The notes: generated by a model from the letters alone, not told the origin. A stretch of DNA of 64,000 nucleotides from Blautia_A aquisgranensis (GCF_040096615.1 NZ_JBBMEJ010000015.1:1-64000), one strand, 5' to 3'. Numbered from the stretch's first letter, positions 34,489 to 42,860 are shown. Made by a program: numbers and translations.

Positions 34489-35817
34489 CTAATTTCTTGC
34501 AATTACAACATGGCGGTCTGTTACTTCTGTTACTTTACCGCTGATAGTTGCATGGATTCCAACACTCAATCCCTGTGCAGGCTGTGCGATCATCTGACCT
34601 TCTGTTACCATATCGCCTACTTTTACGATTGCCTGTGCCGGTGCACCGATATGCTGGCTTAAGAGAACTTTTACTTTGGATACATTTACAAGGTCTTCCT
34701 GAAGCGGTGCATCCTTGTCGTATCTTGTGAGTCCGAGACGAGCCATCAGGCGCTCCTCTGGAACCTTACGATATTCTCTTGACTCCTGTACCGGTTTCGG
34801 CTGAACACCCTGAGGTGGTCTGATTCCGGCTTTACGAAGTCCGCCCTTCATATCTGCAAGCAGTGTTCTCGGAGCCAGGCTCTGCGGACACGCATACATC
34901 TCGCAGACACCACAGGAGCTGCAGAATGCAGAATTGATATAAGGATTTACATTTCTGAAATCCTGATTGGATGCTGCCATCATGAACATTGCCGGATCGA
35001 TCGGGTGTCCCAGATTATGTCTCGGGCAAAGATCTGTACATGTGTGGCAGTGGCAGCAGATAGATGCTGCCCTCTTCAGATCTATAGAAGAAGTCCGCTG
35101 CTTCTTCATGACAATAACATGGTCCTTTGGAAGAACCAGGATTGCGTTCGTTGTTTTTGTTACCGGGTCGGAACCTTTTCCGATACGTCCCATCATAGGT
35201 CCGCCTACGAAATATACAGGCTCCTTCACTGTTGTACCGCCGGCCTGAGCTACAACCTCGTCCAGTGTGCATCCTAACGGAACTTTCACTGTGACAGGAT
35301 TCTCAACCTCTGCGACAACAGAAACATATTTGCTTGTTACCGGTTTCTTTTCTTCTACTGCGCGGTATACATTGTAAAGAGTCTCTACATTGAATACGGC
35401 TACTCCCTGCTCGATTGGCAGTCCTCCCGGCCGTACCACGCGTCCGGTTGCCTCATAAATAAGAACAACCTCATCACCCATAGGATAAACCTCATCAAGA
35501 AGATGGATCTTAACCCTCGGGAATTCTTCGATATGCTGATTTAAGGCATTGATTGTCTGTACATAAGATTTTTTGATTCCGATGATGGCCTGTGAAGCTC
35601 CTACCGTCTCCGCAACCATATCGAATGTTTTCATGATCTCGTATGCGTGCTTCTCCAACAGCTGTCTATGTAGCTTAAGTAAAGGTTCGCACTCTGCACA
35701 GTTCATGAGAATCGTGTCAGCCTTGTCGGTCAGTTTCATGTATGTAGGGAAACCTGCTCCACCTGCTCCGACAACACCATTCTCCTGCATAATTTTCTGT
35801 AATTCTTTGATATCCAT
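34489..35817 (-). CDS. pduS: PduS-like RnfC-type flavin/iron-sulfur electron-transfer protein
   Basis: A 442-residue protein resembling RnfC and PduS. It has an N-terminal NADH/FMN-binding GVVGAGGAGFPTYMKL, then two ferredoxin-type clusters (CCHCHTCTDLCP near residue 258 and CSSCGVCEMYACP near 300), and a C-terminal SLBB/barrel part with GMVTEG-type loops. Salmonella PduS is a cobalamin reductase; in a B12-independent locus it more likely oxidises NADH and sends electrons out through PduT. The start at 35817 has GGAG upstream and lies 4 bases from the upstream stop. Confidence 0.9.
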   Translation of the reverse strand: MDIKELQKIMQENGVVGAGGAGFPTYMKLTDKADTILMNCAECEPLLKLHRQLLEKHAYEIMKTFDMVAETVGASQAIIGIKKSYVQTINALNQHIEEFPRVKIHLLDEVYPMGDEVVLIYEATGRVVRPGGLPIEQGVAVFNVETLYNVYRAVEEKKPVTSKYVSVVAEVENPVTVKVPLGCTLDEVVAQAGGTTVKEPVYFVGGPMMGRIGKGSDPVTKTTNAILVLPKDHVIVMKKQRTSSIDLKRAASICCHCHTCTDLCPRHNLGHPIDPAMFMMAASNQDFRNVNPYINSAFCSSCGVCEMYACPQSLAPRTLLADMKGGLRKAGIRPPQGVQPKPVQESREYRKVPEERLMARLGLTRYDKDAPLQEDLVNVSKVKVLLSQHIGAPAQAIVKVGDMVTEGQMIAQPAQGLSVGIHATISGKVTEVTDRHVVIARN

Positions 35818-35821
35818 GGCG

Positions 35822-36088
35822 TTACTCCAATCCTGCACCGTCATCTACGATTCCGACAATTGCGGCATCCACCGGTGCTGTTTCTACGCCGCAGCCAATT
35901 CTTGCTGCGCTTCCTTGTGCCACCAATACATACTCGCCGATTCCTGCTCCGATGATATCGATAGCAACAATCTGGCTATGCTCGGCTTTCATATGATGCA
36001 CCGGCTCTACAATCATGAATTTATTTCCTATCAGTTTTTCACTTTTTCGTGTGGAAACAATGCTTCCAACTACTTTGCCTACGATCAT
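35822..36088 (-). CDS. pduN: Microcompartment vertex protein, EutN/CcmL family (BMC-P)
   Basis: An 88-residue pentameric vertex protein that closes the icosahedral corners. It begins MIVGKVVGSIVSTRKSEKLIG and contains DIIGAGIGEYVLVAQGSAAR, both typical of the EutN/CcmL fold. Only one BMC-P gene is present in this locus. It is tightly packed with pduS. Confidence 0.95.
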   Translation of the reverse strand: MIVGKVVGSIVSTRKSEKLIGNKFMIVEPVHHMKAEHSQIVAIDIIGAGIGEYVLVAQGSAARIGCGVETAPVDAAIVGIVDDGAGLE

Positions 36089-36157
36089 ATGAGCCTCCGT
36101 TTTTCTCCATATTCTCCAATAGGGATGCCAGAATCAGGCATCCCCGAAGGAGGAATA

Positions 36158-36802
36158 TTATTTGATTATGGTAACTGTATTGCCTGTGGCAATTCTTGCT
36201 GCATTTGCTTCATCTGTATCAATATGCATTTCCAGTGTAAAGCTGTCGTCCACACGGATCTTAACCTGATTAAAGATCGTTCCGCGCTCGTTATCAGCCT
36301 TAACGGAAACAATATCACCATCATGTACACCCGCAGCCTGGGCATCCTTCGGAGCCATGTGAATGTGACGCATAGCCACAATACATCCCTCTTTCAGATA
36401 GATGGCACCTTTCGGTCCCACGATCGCGATCGGTGCGCTTCCTGCAAGGTCACCGGACATACGTACCGGAACCTTCATTCCAAGCTTGATCGCATCCGTA
36501 GCTGAAACCTCAACCTGAGACTTGCTGCGGACAGGTCCGAGGATTCGCACATTCTCGATAGCACGGAGCTTCAGTCCTACGATAGTAACTGTCTCGTTTG
36601 ATGCAAACTGTCCACCCATCAGATCTTTTTTCTTTGTGAGCTGATAGCCTTCTCCGAACAGTGCCTCAACGTGCTCCTGTGTCAGGTGAATATGTCTTGC
36701 GGAAACTCCGATAGGTACAACAAAACCATTGCCCTTATCTTCGTTCTTGTTGATCGCATCGATCACCATTTTTGTGATCATTTCAATGTTATTCGTTTCC
36801 AA
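36158..36802 (-). CDS. pduL: Phosphate propanoyltransferase PduL
   Basis: Converts propionyl-CoA and phosphate to propionyl-phosphate, regenerating CoA inside the compartment. The 214-residue protein has tandem beta-barrel domains with zinc-ligand motifs SARHIHL and AMRHIHMAPKDA. The first 20 residues (METNNIEMITKMVIDAINKN) form an amphipathic helix followed by a polar linker, consistent with an encapsulation peptide. A GC-rich hairpin precedes it. Confidence 0.95.
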   Translation of the reverse strand: METNNIEMITKMVIDAINKNEDKGNGFVVPIGVSARHIHLTQEHVEALFGEGYQLTKKKDLMGGQFASNETVTIVGLKLRAIENVRILGPVRSKSQVEVSATDAIKLGMKVPVRMSGDLAGSAPIAIVGPKGAIYLKEGCIVAMRHIHMAPKDAQAAGVHDGDIVSVKADNERGTIFNQVKIRVDDSFTLEMHIDTDEANAARIATGNTVTIIK

Positions 36803-36838
36803 GAGTACACCTGCTTTCTTCCCGTTTCAAACTGAAAA

Positions 36839-36876
36839 GCACCGGCCGTAAGCCTTAATGGCCCTTCGGCCGGTGC
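36839..36876 (-). terminator. GC-rich hairpin between the BMC-H gene and pduL
   Basis: GCACCGGCCG pairs perfectly with CGGCCGGTGC around an 18-base loop; on the minus strand TTTTC follows. It is probably a partial terminator or mRNA-stabilising stem that raises shell-protein mRNA over downstream genes. Confidence 0.7.
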
Positions 36877-36898
36877 ATATCAGTACTAATCAGCTAGA

Positions 36899-37177
36899 TT
36901 ATTTAAGAACCGGAAGGATTTTCTCAACATCTGTATGAGGTCTCGGAATTACGTGTGTAGCTACGAGCTCTCCAAGTCTGGATGCTGCTGCGCTTCCGCT
37001 CTCTACTGCAGATTTAACAGCTCCTACATCTCCACGAACCATAACAGTTACAAGACCAGAACCGATCTTCTCTGTTCCTACAAGTGCAACGTTAGCTGCC
37101 TTGCACATCTGGTCAGCTGCCTCGATAGCTGCTGTAAGTCCTCTTGTCTCAACCATTCCTAATGCTTCCTGTGTCAT
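36899..37177 (-). CDS. Microcompartment hexameric shell protein (BMC-H), copy A
   Basis: A 92-residue PduA/PduJ-type facet protein. MTQEALGMVETRGLTAAIEAAD starts the BMC fold, and the pore loop KIGSGLVTVMVRGDVGAV and VIPRPHTDVEKILP end it. It is almost identical to the BMC-H encoded at 37632-37907, with Cys25 here where the other has Thr25. The two flank a third, divergent BMC-H gene. Confidence 0.96.
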   Translation of the reverse strand: MTQEALGMVETRGLTAAIEAADQMCKAANVALVGTEKIGSGLVTVMVRGDVGAVKSAVESGSAAASRLGELVATHVIPRPHTDVEKILPVLK

Positions 37178-37249
37178 GATTATATCCTCCTTATGGATTG
37201 CTAATGCATTGTTTTTATTTCGTATTTACTTCTGATCTGGTGCAGCCGC

Positions 37250-37588
37250 TTATTTCTTGCTGCTGTTTTTGCTCTTCGGTGCAGCTTCCGGCTTCTCTTG
37301 TTTCTTCTTCCACCGGCTTGCACTCAGCTCAACCAGTTTGACGATCTCCTCGTGAGGATTCGCAATTACCGCATAGCTTGCAGGCTTCTTGATGGCCTGC
37401 TCAACCGCTGCATTTACAGCTGCTGTAACTGCTGATACATCGCCTTGTACGATCAGGGTCACCAGTCGTCCGCCCAGCTTACGCTCCCATGACGCCAGCT
37501 CAACGTCTGCCGTTTTGCACATGATGTCCAGGGCATTGATTGCCGCAACCACACCAGTGATTTCTATAAATCCATATGATTTTCCCAT
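37250..37588 (-). CDS. BMC-H shell protein with basic C-terminal tail
   Basis: A 112-residue shell protein with one BMC domain (MGKSYGFIEITGVVAAINALD to VIANPHEEIVKLVE, residues 1-88) plus a 24-residue Lys/Pro/Ser-rich tail. The tail is strongly basic, recalling the nucleic-acid or cargo-contact extensions of some BMC-H paralogues, but no domain is recognisable in it. The pore sequence KLGGRLVTL differs from copies A and B. Confidence 0.92.
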   Translation of the reverse strand: MGKSYGFIEITGVVAAINALDIMCKTADVELASWERKLGGRLVTLIVQGDVSAVTAAVNAAVEQAIKKPASYAVIANPHEEIVKLVELSASRWKKKQEKPEAAPKSKNSSKK

Positions 37589-37631
37589 GAGCGAACTCCT
37601 TAACTAATTTCTGTTTCTCTCAAAGCCTGAA

Positions 37632-37907
37632 TTAGAGCTTCGGAAGAATCTTCTCAACATCTGTATGAGGTCTCGGGATTACGTGTGTAGCTACGAGCTC
37701 TCCAAGTCTGGATGCTGCTGCGCTTCCGCTCTCTACTGCTGCTTTTACAGCGCCTACGTCTCCACGAACCATAACAGTTACAAGACCGGAACCGATCTTC
37801 TCTGTTCCTACCAGAGCAACCTCTGCTGCTTTTGTCATTGCATCTGCTGCTTCGATTGCAGCTGTGAGGCCTCTTGTCTCAACCATTCCTAATGCTTCCT
37901 GTGCCAT
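37632..37907 (-). CDS. Microcompartment hexameric shell protein (BMC-H), copy B
   Basis: A 91-residue PduA/PduJ-type facet protein, differing from copy A at only about seven positions. It is the first gene after an internal promoter, so it is probably the most abundant shell component. It has an AGGAGG-type ribosome binding site. Confidence 0.96.
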   Translation of the reverse strand: MAQEALGMVETRGLTAAIEAADAMTKAAEVALVGTEKIGSGLVTVMVRGDVGAVKAAVESGSAAASRLGELVATHVIPRPHTDVEKILPKL

Positions 37908-37945
37908 GATTCTATCCTCCTGAATCTTACATTCGTTACTTTTTT

Positions 37946-37978
37946 ATCATATATGATTCCGACACTTTTGTAAAGTGT
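37946..37978 (-). promoter_or_regulatory. Internal promoter for the shell genes with palindromes
   Basis: Minus-strand -35 TTTACA (37974-37969), 17-base spacer, -10 TATGAT (37951-37946). The palindrome ATCATATATGAT covers the -10 (37946-37957), and ACACTT-TTGTA-AAGTGT (37962-37978) covers the -35. Both could be operators. Confidence 0.6.
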
Positions 37979-37993
37979 ACTTAGGGGAATCCT

Positions 37994-38308
37994 TTAATCT
38001 TTATCCAGGGCGCTGATCTTCAGCATCTTCTGTGTACCTGGTTCCGGGTTGGGGATTATGTAATGCTGTACCACACCTGTCATGCTCTCTGCGACTTTCA
38101 TGCCGGCTTCTACCGCTGCCGTGACATCTGACACGCTTCCGCGGTACTTGATGCAGACAAGAAGCGGTACTGGCAGGCTGTCCGCATTCGCCGGTTTATT
38201 CTTATCGAATACCTCCAGGTGGACATTTGCAGCCTTGCACCCGGCGTCAGCTGCCACAAAGGCTGTCGCAAGTCCGAAGACCTCCAGAATTCCTACAGCT
38301 TCTGCCAT
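37994..38308 (-). CDS. BMC-H shell protein, divergent with insertion
   Basis: A 104-residue single-BMC protein beginning MAEAVGILEVFGLATAFVAADAGCKAANV. Compared with copies A and B it has an insert of about 12 residues (DKNKPANADSLPV) between the second helix and the pore strand, and the pore loop KYRGSVSD lacks the GSG pattern. It probably makes facets with a different pore. It ends the enzyme part of the operon and lies upstream of the internal promoter. Confidence 0.9.
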   Translation of the reverse strand: MAEAVGILEVFGLATAFVAADAGCKAANVHLEVFDKNKPANADSLPVPLLVCIKYRGSVSDVTAAVEAGMKVAESMTGVVQHYIIPNPEPGTQKMLKISALDKD

Positions 38309-38332
38309 GTTGCTTCTCCTTTCCCGTTAAGG

Positions 38333-39565
38333 TTATTTGTTAACAACCGCAATCTTAAGACCTGTCATTGACAGGTTCTTCTCAAGTGCCTCGTTGATCT
38401 CTTCCAGCGGATACTTGTCAGTGATCAGCTCAGACATTGGAAGTCCGATTGCTTTTGCTCTCTTAAGGAAATCAAATGTTGTTGCATAATCTCTGAGGTT
38501 GTATACCCAGGAACCAACAAGGTTGATCTCTTTGGAGCAGAGGTCGAAGTGCGGGTTGATTGTTGCATCTCCACCATTGATGAAGAAGCCAAGCTCGCAA
38601 AGGCCGCCGCCGTTGCGGATGAATTTGTAAATGTTTGCATGTGCTTTCGGGTTTCCTGTGCACTGGAAAGCGAAATCTGCAAGATGTCCACCCTGAGCCT
38701 CTTTAACAGCCTCAGTAAGTGCCTCGATACCCTTGAAGTTCATGAAGTTAACTGTTGTGTTTGCACCCATTCTCTTGGCAAACTCAAGACGTTTCTCATT
38801 TCCATCTACTGCACAGATGTTATGAACGCCCATTGTATGAAGAACAGCGATGCAGATAAGACCGATCGGTCCACAGCCCTGAACAACAACTCTGCTGTTG
38901 AATTTCAGGATTCCTGTTGTTTTTGCTCTCTCTACTGCGTGTACAAGTACTGCACATGGCTCGATGAGGATACGGGAATCAAGATCAAGGTCGCTTACAT
39001 TGAAGAATGTAGAACCGAATTTTCCGCCTCTGATGAAGATGTAATCAGCGAACCATCCGTTGAATTTAACATCATCGTCCGGAAGAAGTCCGTATACGTC
39101 AGCGCCGCCTACGTTTTTCTTGTTGAGGTCGAACATTGTGATTTCCGGATCATCTTTGAAGATCATACATGTAACGATCTTATCGCCGACTTTAACTGGT
39201 TTACCAGCTGTATCAACGGTAACGTTCTTACCCATTTTTACGATCTCACCAGTTCCCTCATGTCCGAGAACTACCGGAATAAGACCAAACGGATCATTTT
39301 TGTACTCATGAGCATCTGTTCCGCAGACACCGCATCCCTCAACTTTTACAAGGATGTCGTCATCTCCAACTTCCGGAAGGTCATACTCCTGAAGCTCAAA
39401 ATGTTTCTTCTCTGTCATCATTGCTACTCTTGCTTTTTTAGGAATAGCATTTCCTGCCGGAGCAGCCGGAGCGCTTGCAGCTGGTGTTGCAGCCGGAGCG
39501 TTTCCTGTCATGCCGGAGAGAACCTGTTTAACGATTTCTTCGATATTTACATTGTTCATATCCAT
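38333..39565 (-). CDS. Zinc-type alcohol dehydrogenase with N-terminal encapsulation peptide
   Basis: A 410-residue medium-chain dehydrogenase/reductase. The first 20 residues (NIEEIVKQVLSGM helix) followed by an Ala/Pro linker (to about 42) form a typical encapsulation peptide, so it is probably luminal cargo. The catalytic zinc site is shown by GCGVCGTDAHEY and GHEGTGEI, and the NAD loop by VVVQGCGPIGLICIAV. The four-cysteine structural zinc site is absent. Its substrate is unknown; similar enzymes occur in other fucose/propanediol compartment loci. It could recycle NADH inside the shell, working on propionaldehyde or a diol. Confidence 0.88.
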   Translation of the reverse strand: MDMNNVNIEEIVKQVLSGMTGNAPAATPAASAPAAPAGNAIPKKARVAMMTEKKHFELQEYDLPEVGDDDILVKVEGCGVCGTDAHEYKNDPFGLIPVVLGHEGTGEIVKMGKNVTVDTAGKPVKVGDKIVTCMIFKDDPEITMFDLNKKNVGGADVYGLLPDDDVKFNGWFADYIFIRGGKFGSTFFNVSDLDLDSRILIEPCAVLVHAVERAKTTGILKFNSRVVVQGCGPIGLICIAVLHTMGVHNICAVDGNEKRLEFAKRMGANTTVNFMNFKGIEALTEAVKEAQGGHLADFAFQCTGNPKAHANIYKFIRNGGGLCELGFFINGGDATINPHFDLCSKEINLVGSWVYNLRDYATTFDFLKRAKAIGLPMSELITDKYPLEEINEALEKNLSMTGLKIAVVNK

Positions 39566-39583
39566 TGTTTATGTTCCTCCTGA

Positions 39584-40972
39584 TTAACGAATGCAAAGGC
39601 TGTCTGTCATTACGCAGCGTCTTCTCTTGGTGAATGTGCTTGCGCTTGTAAGTCCCTCACCGGTACGGCTTGCAATGGTAAATGTACAGAAGCCTTCTCC
39701 ACCGAATCCAAGCGCGGAATAGGACGGGCCGTTCTTTACAAGGATTGCTGTGTCGATTGCTTTCGCATATTTTGTAATGTTATCAATATTCTTGGAATGA
39801 ATATGTGCGGAATGACGGTTGCCATGCTCAAGCCATACAGCCTGCTCTACAGCGTCATCAAAATCCTTTGCTCTTACGATTCCGAGGATCGGCATCATAA
39901 GCTCTGTTGTGATAAGCGGATGCTCCTTCGGTCCCTCGAAGATAATGCAGCGGGTGTTTGCCGGTGCCTGAACTCCGATCATGGAAAGAAGTGTCTTCGC
40001 ATCACGTCCTACACATTTACGGTTCAGCTTGCCGCCTGCAAGTACAGTTTCAACAAGCTTATCCTGCTCTTCCTTGGATGCAAGGTAGCAGTCATTTTCT
40101 GTAAGCATGTAGTGCATTAACTCATCAACTACGGAAGATACTGCAACAACTTCCTTCTCTGCGATACATGGAAGGTTGTTATCGAATGTACATCCGTTTA
40201 CGATATCCTGAGCTGCCTTACGGATATCAGCAGTAGCATCAACCAGTGCCGGCGGGTTTCCTGCTCCTGCACCGATTCCTCTCTTACCAGAGGAAAGAAC
40301 TGCTGTCACAACACCAGGGCCTCCTGTTGCTGCGATCAGATGGATATCTTTATGTTTCATCATAATATTGCTTGTCTCAAGGGTTGGTTTCTCAACTGTG
40401 ACAGCGATATTATCCGGGCCGCCTGATTCCAGGGAAGCCTCATTTAAAAGATTGATTGCGTAAATAGAAGTTTTAACTGCTGCCGGATGTGGGTTGAATA
40501 CTACTGTATTTCCGCCTGCCAGCATACCCATTGTGTTGCAGAGAACTGTTTCACTTGGGTTAGTGCATGGTGTGATCGCACCGATAACACCAAACGGTCC
40601 CATCTCGATCAGAGTCAGTCCTCTGTCTCCGGACCATGCAGTTGTTGTAATGTCTTCTGTTCCAGGTGTCTTGTCTGCTACCAGGTGATGCTTCAGGATC
40701 TTATCTCCCACATTACCCATACCAGTTTCCTCAACACCCATACGTGCCAGTACTTCCGCATTTTCTTTGATCTTCTTGCGGATGCAGGTGATGATCTTTT
40801 CTCTCTGGTCCATAGACATTGTCTTAACTACCAACTGAGCCTTCTTGGCTGCTTCGATAGCATCATTCATATCCTTGAAAACGCCATGTTTTCCGGCCGG
40901 AGCATCTGCAATCTGCATCTTTGCCATAACTTCCTGTACAATTTCCTGTACCATATTCTCACTTATTGGCAT
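39584..40972 (-). CDS. pduP: CoA-acylating propionaldehyde dehydrogenase PduP
   Basis: Oxidises propionaldehyde to propionyl-CoA with NAD+ and CoA in the compartment lumen. The 462-residue enzyme has the aldehyde dehydrogenase fold, with GPFGVIGAITPCTNPSET and the catalytic cysteine in NNLPCIAEKEVV (near residue 275). The N-terminus (MVQEIVQEVMAKMQI) is an amphipathic encapsulation helix followed by a short linker. It lies between the aldolase and the zinc dehydrogenase genes with gaps of 33 and 18 bases. Confidence 0.95.
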   Translation of the reverse strand: MPISENMVQEIVQEVMAKMQIADAPAGKHGVFKDMNDAIEAAKKAQLVVKTMSMDQREKIITCIRKKIKENAEVLARMGVEETGMGNVGDKILKHHLVADKTPGTEDITTTAWSGDRGLTLIEMGPFGVIGAITPCTNPSETVLCNTMGMLAGGNTVVFNPHPAAVKTSIYAINLLNEASLESGGPDNIAVTVEKPTLETSNIMMKHKDIHLIAATGGPGVVTAVLSSGKRGIGAGAGNPPALVDATADIRKAAQDIVNGCTFDNNLPCIAEKEVVAVSSVVDELMHYMLTENDCYLASKEEQDKLVETVLAGGKLNRKCVGRDAKTLLSMIGVQAPANTRCIIFEGPKEHPLITTELMMPILGIVRAKDFDDAVEQAVWLEHGNRHSAHIHSKNIDNITKYAKAIDTAILVKNGPSYSALGFGGEGFCTFTIASRTGEGLTSASTFTKRRRCVMTDSLCIR

Positions 40973-41005
40973 GAGATTGTCCTCCTTAATTATTCCGTCA
41001 AAAGA

Positions 41006-41881
41006 TTATTTCAGGCCAAGCTGAGCCATAACCTGTTTTGTGATCTGAGCAACAAGCTCTGCATCGTTGTTAGCCGGTGCTTCTGCTGGAGCAGCTTCTT
41101 TATCACAGTCTTTTCCAACGAAATCATACTGATATCCTGGGAACTGTTTGTAATCATCATTGTGGCATGCGCCGCCGCAGTTGTGGCAGTTCTTTCCGTC
41201 TTTGTTCAGGCAAAGGCTTGCCGGATGTTTACCAGGCATACCGAATTTACGACGGATAGCGTACAGTTTCTCGATGTTCTCTTTGTCGAATTCCTTCGGG
41301 CCACCAAGAAGTTTTGTCTGATACAGAAGCTGTGCGTAGAACTCTACAGACTCCATCTTCATGTATGCAGCGTTAAGGTCTGTGCTCCATGTAAGTGCTC
41401 CGTGGTTCTCAAGAAGTACTGCATCGAAATATGGAAGGTATTTCTCAAGGTTATCCGGAATCTCCATTGTGGAAGGTGTACCGTACTCAGCGATCGGAAC
41501 ACATCCAAGAGCGATAACTGCCTCTGGCATGATCGGCTGTGTAAGCGGAATTCCTGCGATTGCGAAAGATGTTGCATAGATCGGATGAGCATGTACAACA
41601 GATCCTACGTCCGGTCTCTTCTCATATACTCTCATGTGCATCTTGATCTCAGATGATGGTTTGAATCCCGGGTTAGCCTGGATTACATTACCCTTGCCAT
41701 CTACTTTACAGATGAACTCTGGTGTCATGAAACCTTTAGATACACCTGTTGGTGTGCAAAGATACTCGTTCTCTGCGATCTTAACAGAAAAGTTTCCGTC
41801 ATTTGCTGCAACCATGTTACGGTTGTAGATTCTTTTACCGATGTCACAAAGCTGTTTTTTGATTTCAAACTCGTTTACCAT
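41006..41881 (-). CDS. fucA: Class II aldolase, L-fuculose-1-phosphate aldolase type, with C-terminal encapsulation peptide
   Basis: Splits L-fuculose-1-phosphate (possibly also rhamnulose-1-phosphate) into DHAP and lactaldehyde. The core domain (1-215) has NDGNFSVKI, the zinc motif HAHP and LLENHGAL. Beyond the core are a cysteine cluster (CLNKDGKNCHNC then GGACH, about 222-238), a linker, and a final helix AELVAQITKQVMAQLG. The last helix matches the cargo helices of the locus, so the aldolase is probably encapsulated. The cysteine cluster could bind zinc or iron-sulfur and is unusual for class II aldolases. Another promoter lies upstream. Confidence 0.9.
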   Translation of the reverse strand: MVNEFEIKKQLCDIGKRIYNRNMVAANDGNFSVKIAENEYLCTPTGVSKGFMTPEFICKVDGKGNVIQANPGFKPSSEIKMHMRVYEKRPDVGSVVHAHPIYATSFAIAGIPLTQPIMPEAVIALGCVPIAEYGTPSTMEIPDNLEKYLPYFDAVLLENHGALTWSTDLNAAYMKMESVEFYAQLLYQTKLLGGPKEFDKENIEKLYAIRRKFGMPGKHPASLCLNKDGKNCHNCGGACHNDDYKQFPGYQYDFVGKDCDKEAAPAEAPANNDAELVAQITKQVMAQLGLK

Positions 41882-41931
41882 GCTTAATTTCCTCCTTGAG
41901 CATTGGATTGCACTATTTTGTTTCTGTCAAT

Positions 41932-42026
41932 ATTTTACTCCATACCACAGAATAAGTCAAGGGCAATCCGTTGTTTTATGTTGGTTTCTTGTTGCTTTTT
42001 ATGTTGTTTTTATTGTTTTTTATGTT
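41932..42026 (-). promoter_or_regulatory. Promoter of the aldolase gene with three TTTTATGTT repeats
   Basis: Minus-strand -35 TTGACT (41960-41955), 17-base spacer, -10 TAAAAT (41937-41932). Directly upstream are three copies of the plus-strand word TTTTATGTT (41974-41982, 41997-42005, 42018-42026), spaced 23 and 21 bases, close to two helical turns. They look like direct-repeat operators, possibly for the DeoR or AraC regulator. Confidence 0.65.
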
Positions 42027-42068
42027 TTCTTTTGAAAAAGGATCTCATTCTTTATAAAGTGCTGTTTT

Positions 42069-42860
42069 TCAGCCTCCGATCTGGCAGTCCAGGCCGCATA
42101 CAGCATGCACAGCACCCTTAAGCATCTGCATATGTTCGGCAGTCGGTGGAAGAATTCCTTCCATTAAATAGGGTCTTCCAAGGCCTTCATACTTATCCTG
42201 TCCAAGTCTGTGATAAGGAAGCAGATGAATCTTATTTACGCCCGGAAGAGAATCCGCAAATCTGGCGATTGCCTGGATCTCTTCAACAGAATCATTAAAT
42301 GTAGGAATAACCGGGACACGGATCACAAGCTTTGTTTTTCCATAGAGGGCAACTTTTCTTGCATTCTCCAGCATCAGTCCGTTGGCGCGTCCTGTGAATT
42401 CCTTGTGTTTCTCCTGATTCATGTGCTTGATATCCATCAGATATACATCCAGATACGGAAGAACCTGCTCGATCTTTTCCCACGGGGCACAGGCCATACT
42501 TTCTACGGCTGTATTGATACCGCGTTCTTTGGCTGCCCGTAGCAGATCTCTGGAAAAATCTGCCTGACACATACATTCACCGCCGGAGAGGGTGATTCCC
42601 CCTCCTGAACGGTAATAATATGCACGGTCTTTTTCTACTTCCTCGATCATTTCACGGACTGTCACATCACGGCCGATCACCTTGTCCTCTCCCAGTACTT
42701 TCATGTTCTGGATCCTGTACTCCTGCGATTCCGGATTACAGCACCAGCGACAGCGAAGGACACAGCCTTTCAGGAATACGATAGTACGGATTCCCGGACC
42801 GTCATGCACCGAATATTTCTGAACATCAAAGATCCTGCCCTTTGTATCCAAATAGTCCAT
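42069..42860 (-). CDS. Glycyl-radical enzyme activating protein (propanediol dehydratase activase)
   Basis: A radical SAM enzyme that puts the glycyl radical on the dehydratase. The 263-residue protein has the SAM cluster motif CVLRCRWCCNPES near residue 32, followed by SGGGITLSGGECMCQ and the DIKHMN segment. It is the short form: there is no insert with two extra [4Fe-4S] clusters after the CxxxCxxC motif, as seen in many activases of glycerol or choline enzymes. It follows the dehydratase by 20 bases, which identifies its target. Confidence 0.93.
   Translation of the reverse strand: MDYLDTKGRIFDVQKYSVHDGPGIRTIVFLKGCVLRCRWCCNPESQEYRIQNMKVLGEDKVIGRDVTVREMIEEVEKDRAYYYRSGGGITLSGGECMCQADFSRDLLRAAKERGINTAVESMACAPWEKIEQVLPYLDVYLMDIKHMNQEKHKEFTGRANGLMLENARKVALYGKTKLVIRVPVIPTFNDSVEEIQAIARFADSLPGVNKIHLLPYHRLGQDKYEGLGRPYLMEGILPPTAEHMQMLKGAVHAVCGLDCQIGG

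Noticed and set aside
36899..38308. CRISPR-like or other repeat array suggested by the repeated sequence
   Set aside because: The similarity comes from paralogous BMC-H genes, not short spaced repeats. No CRISPR array was seen anywhere.
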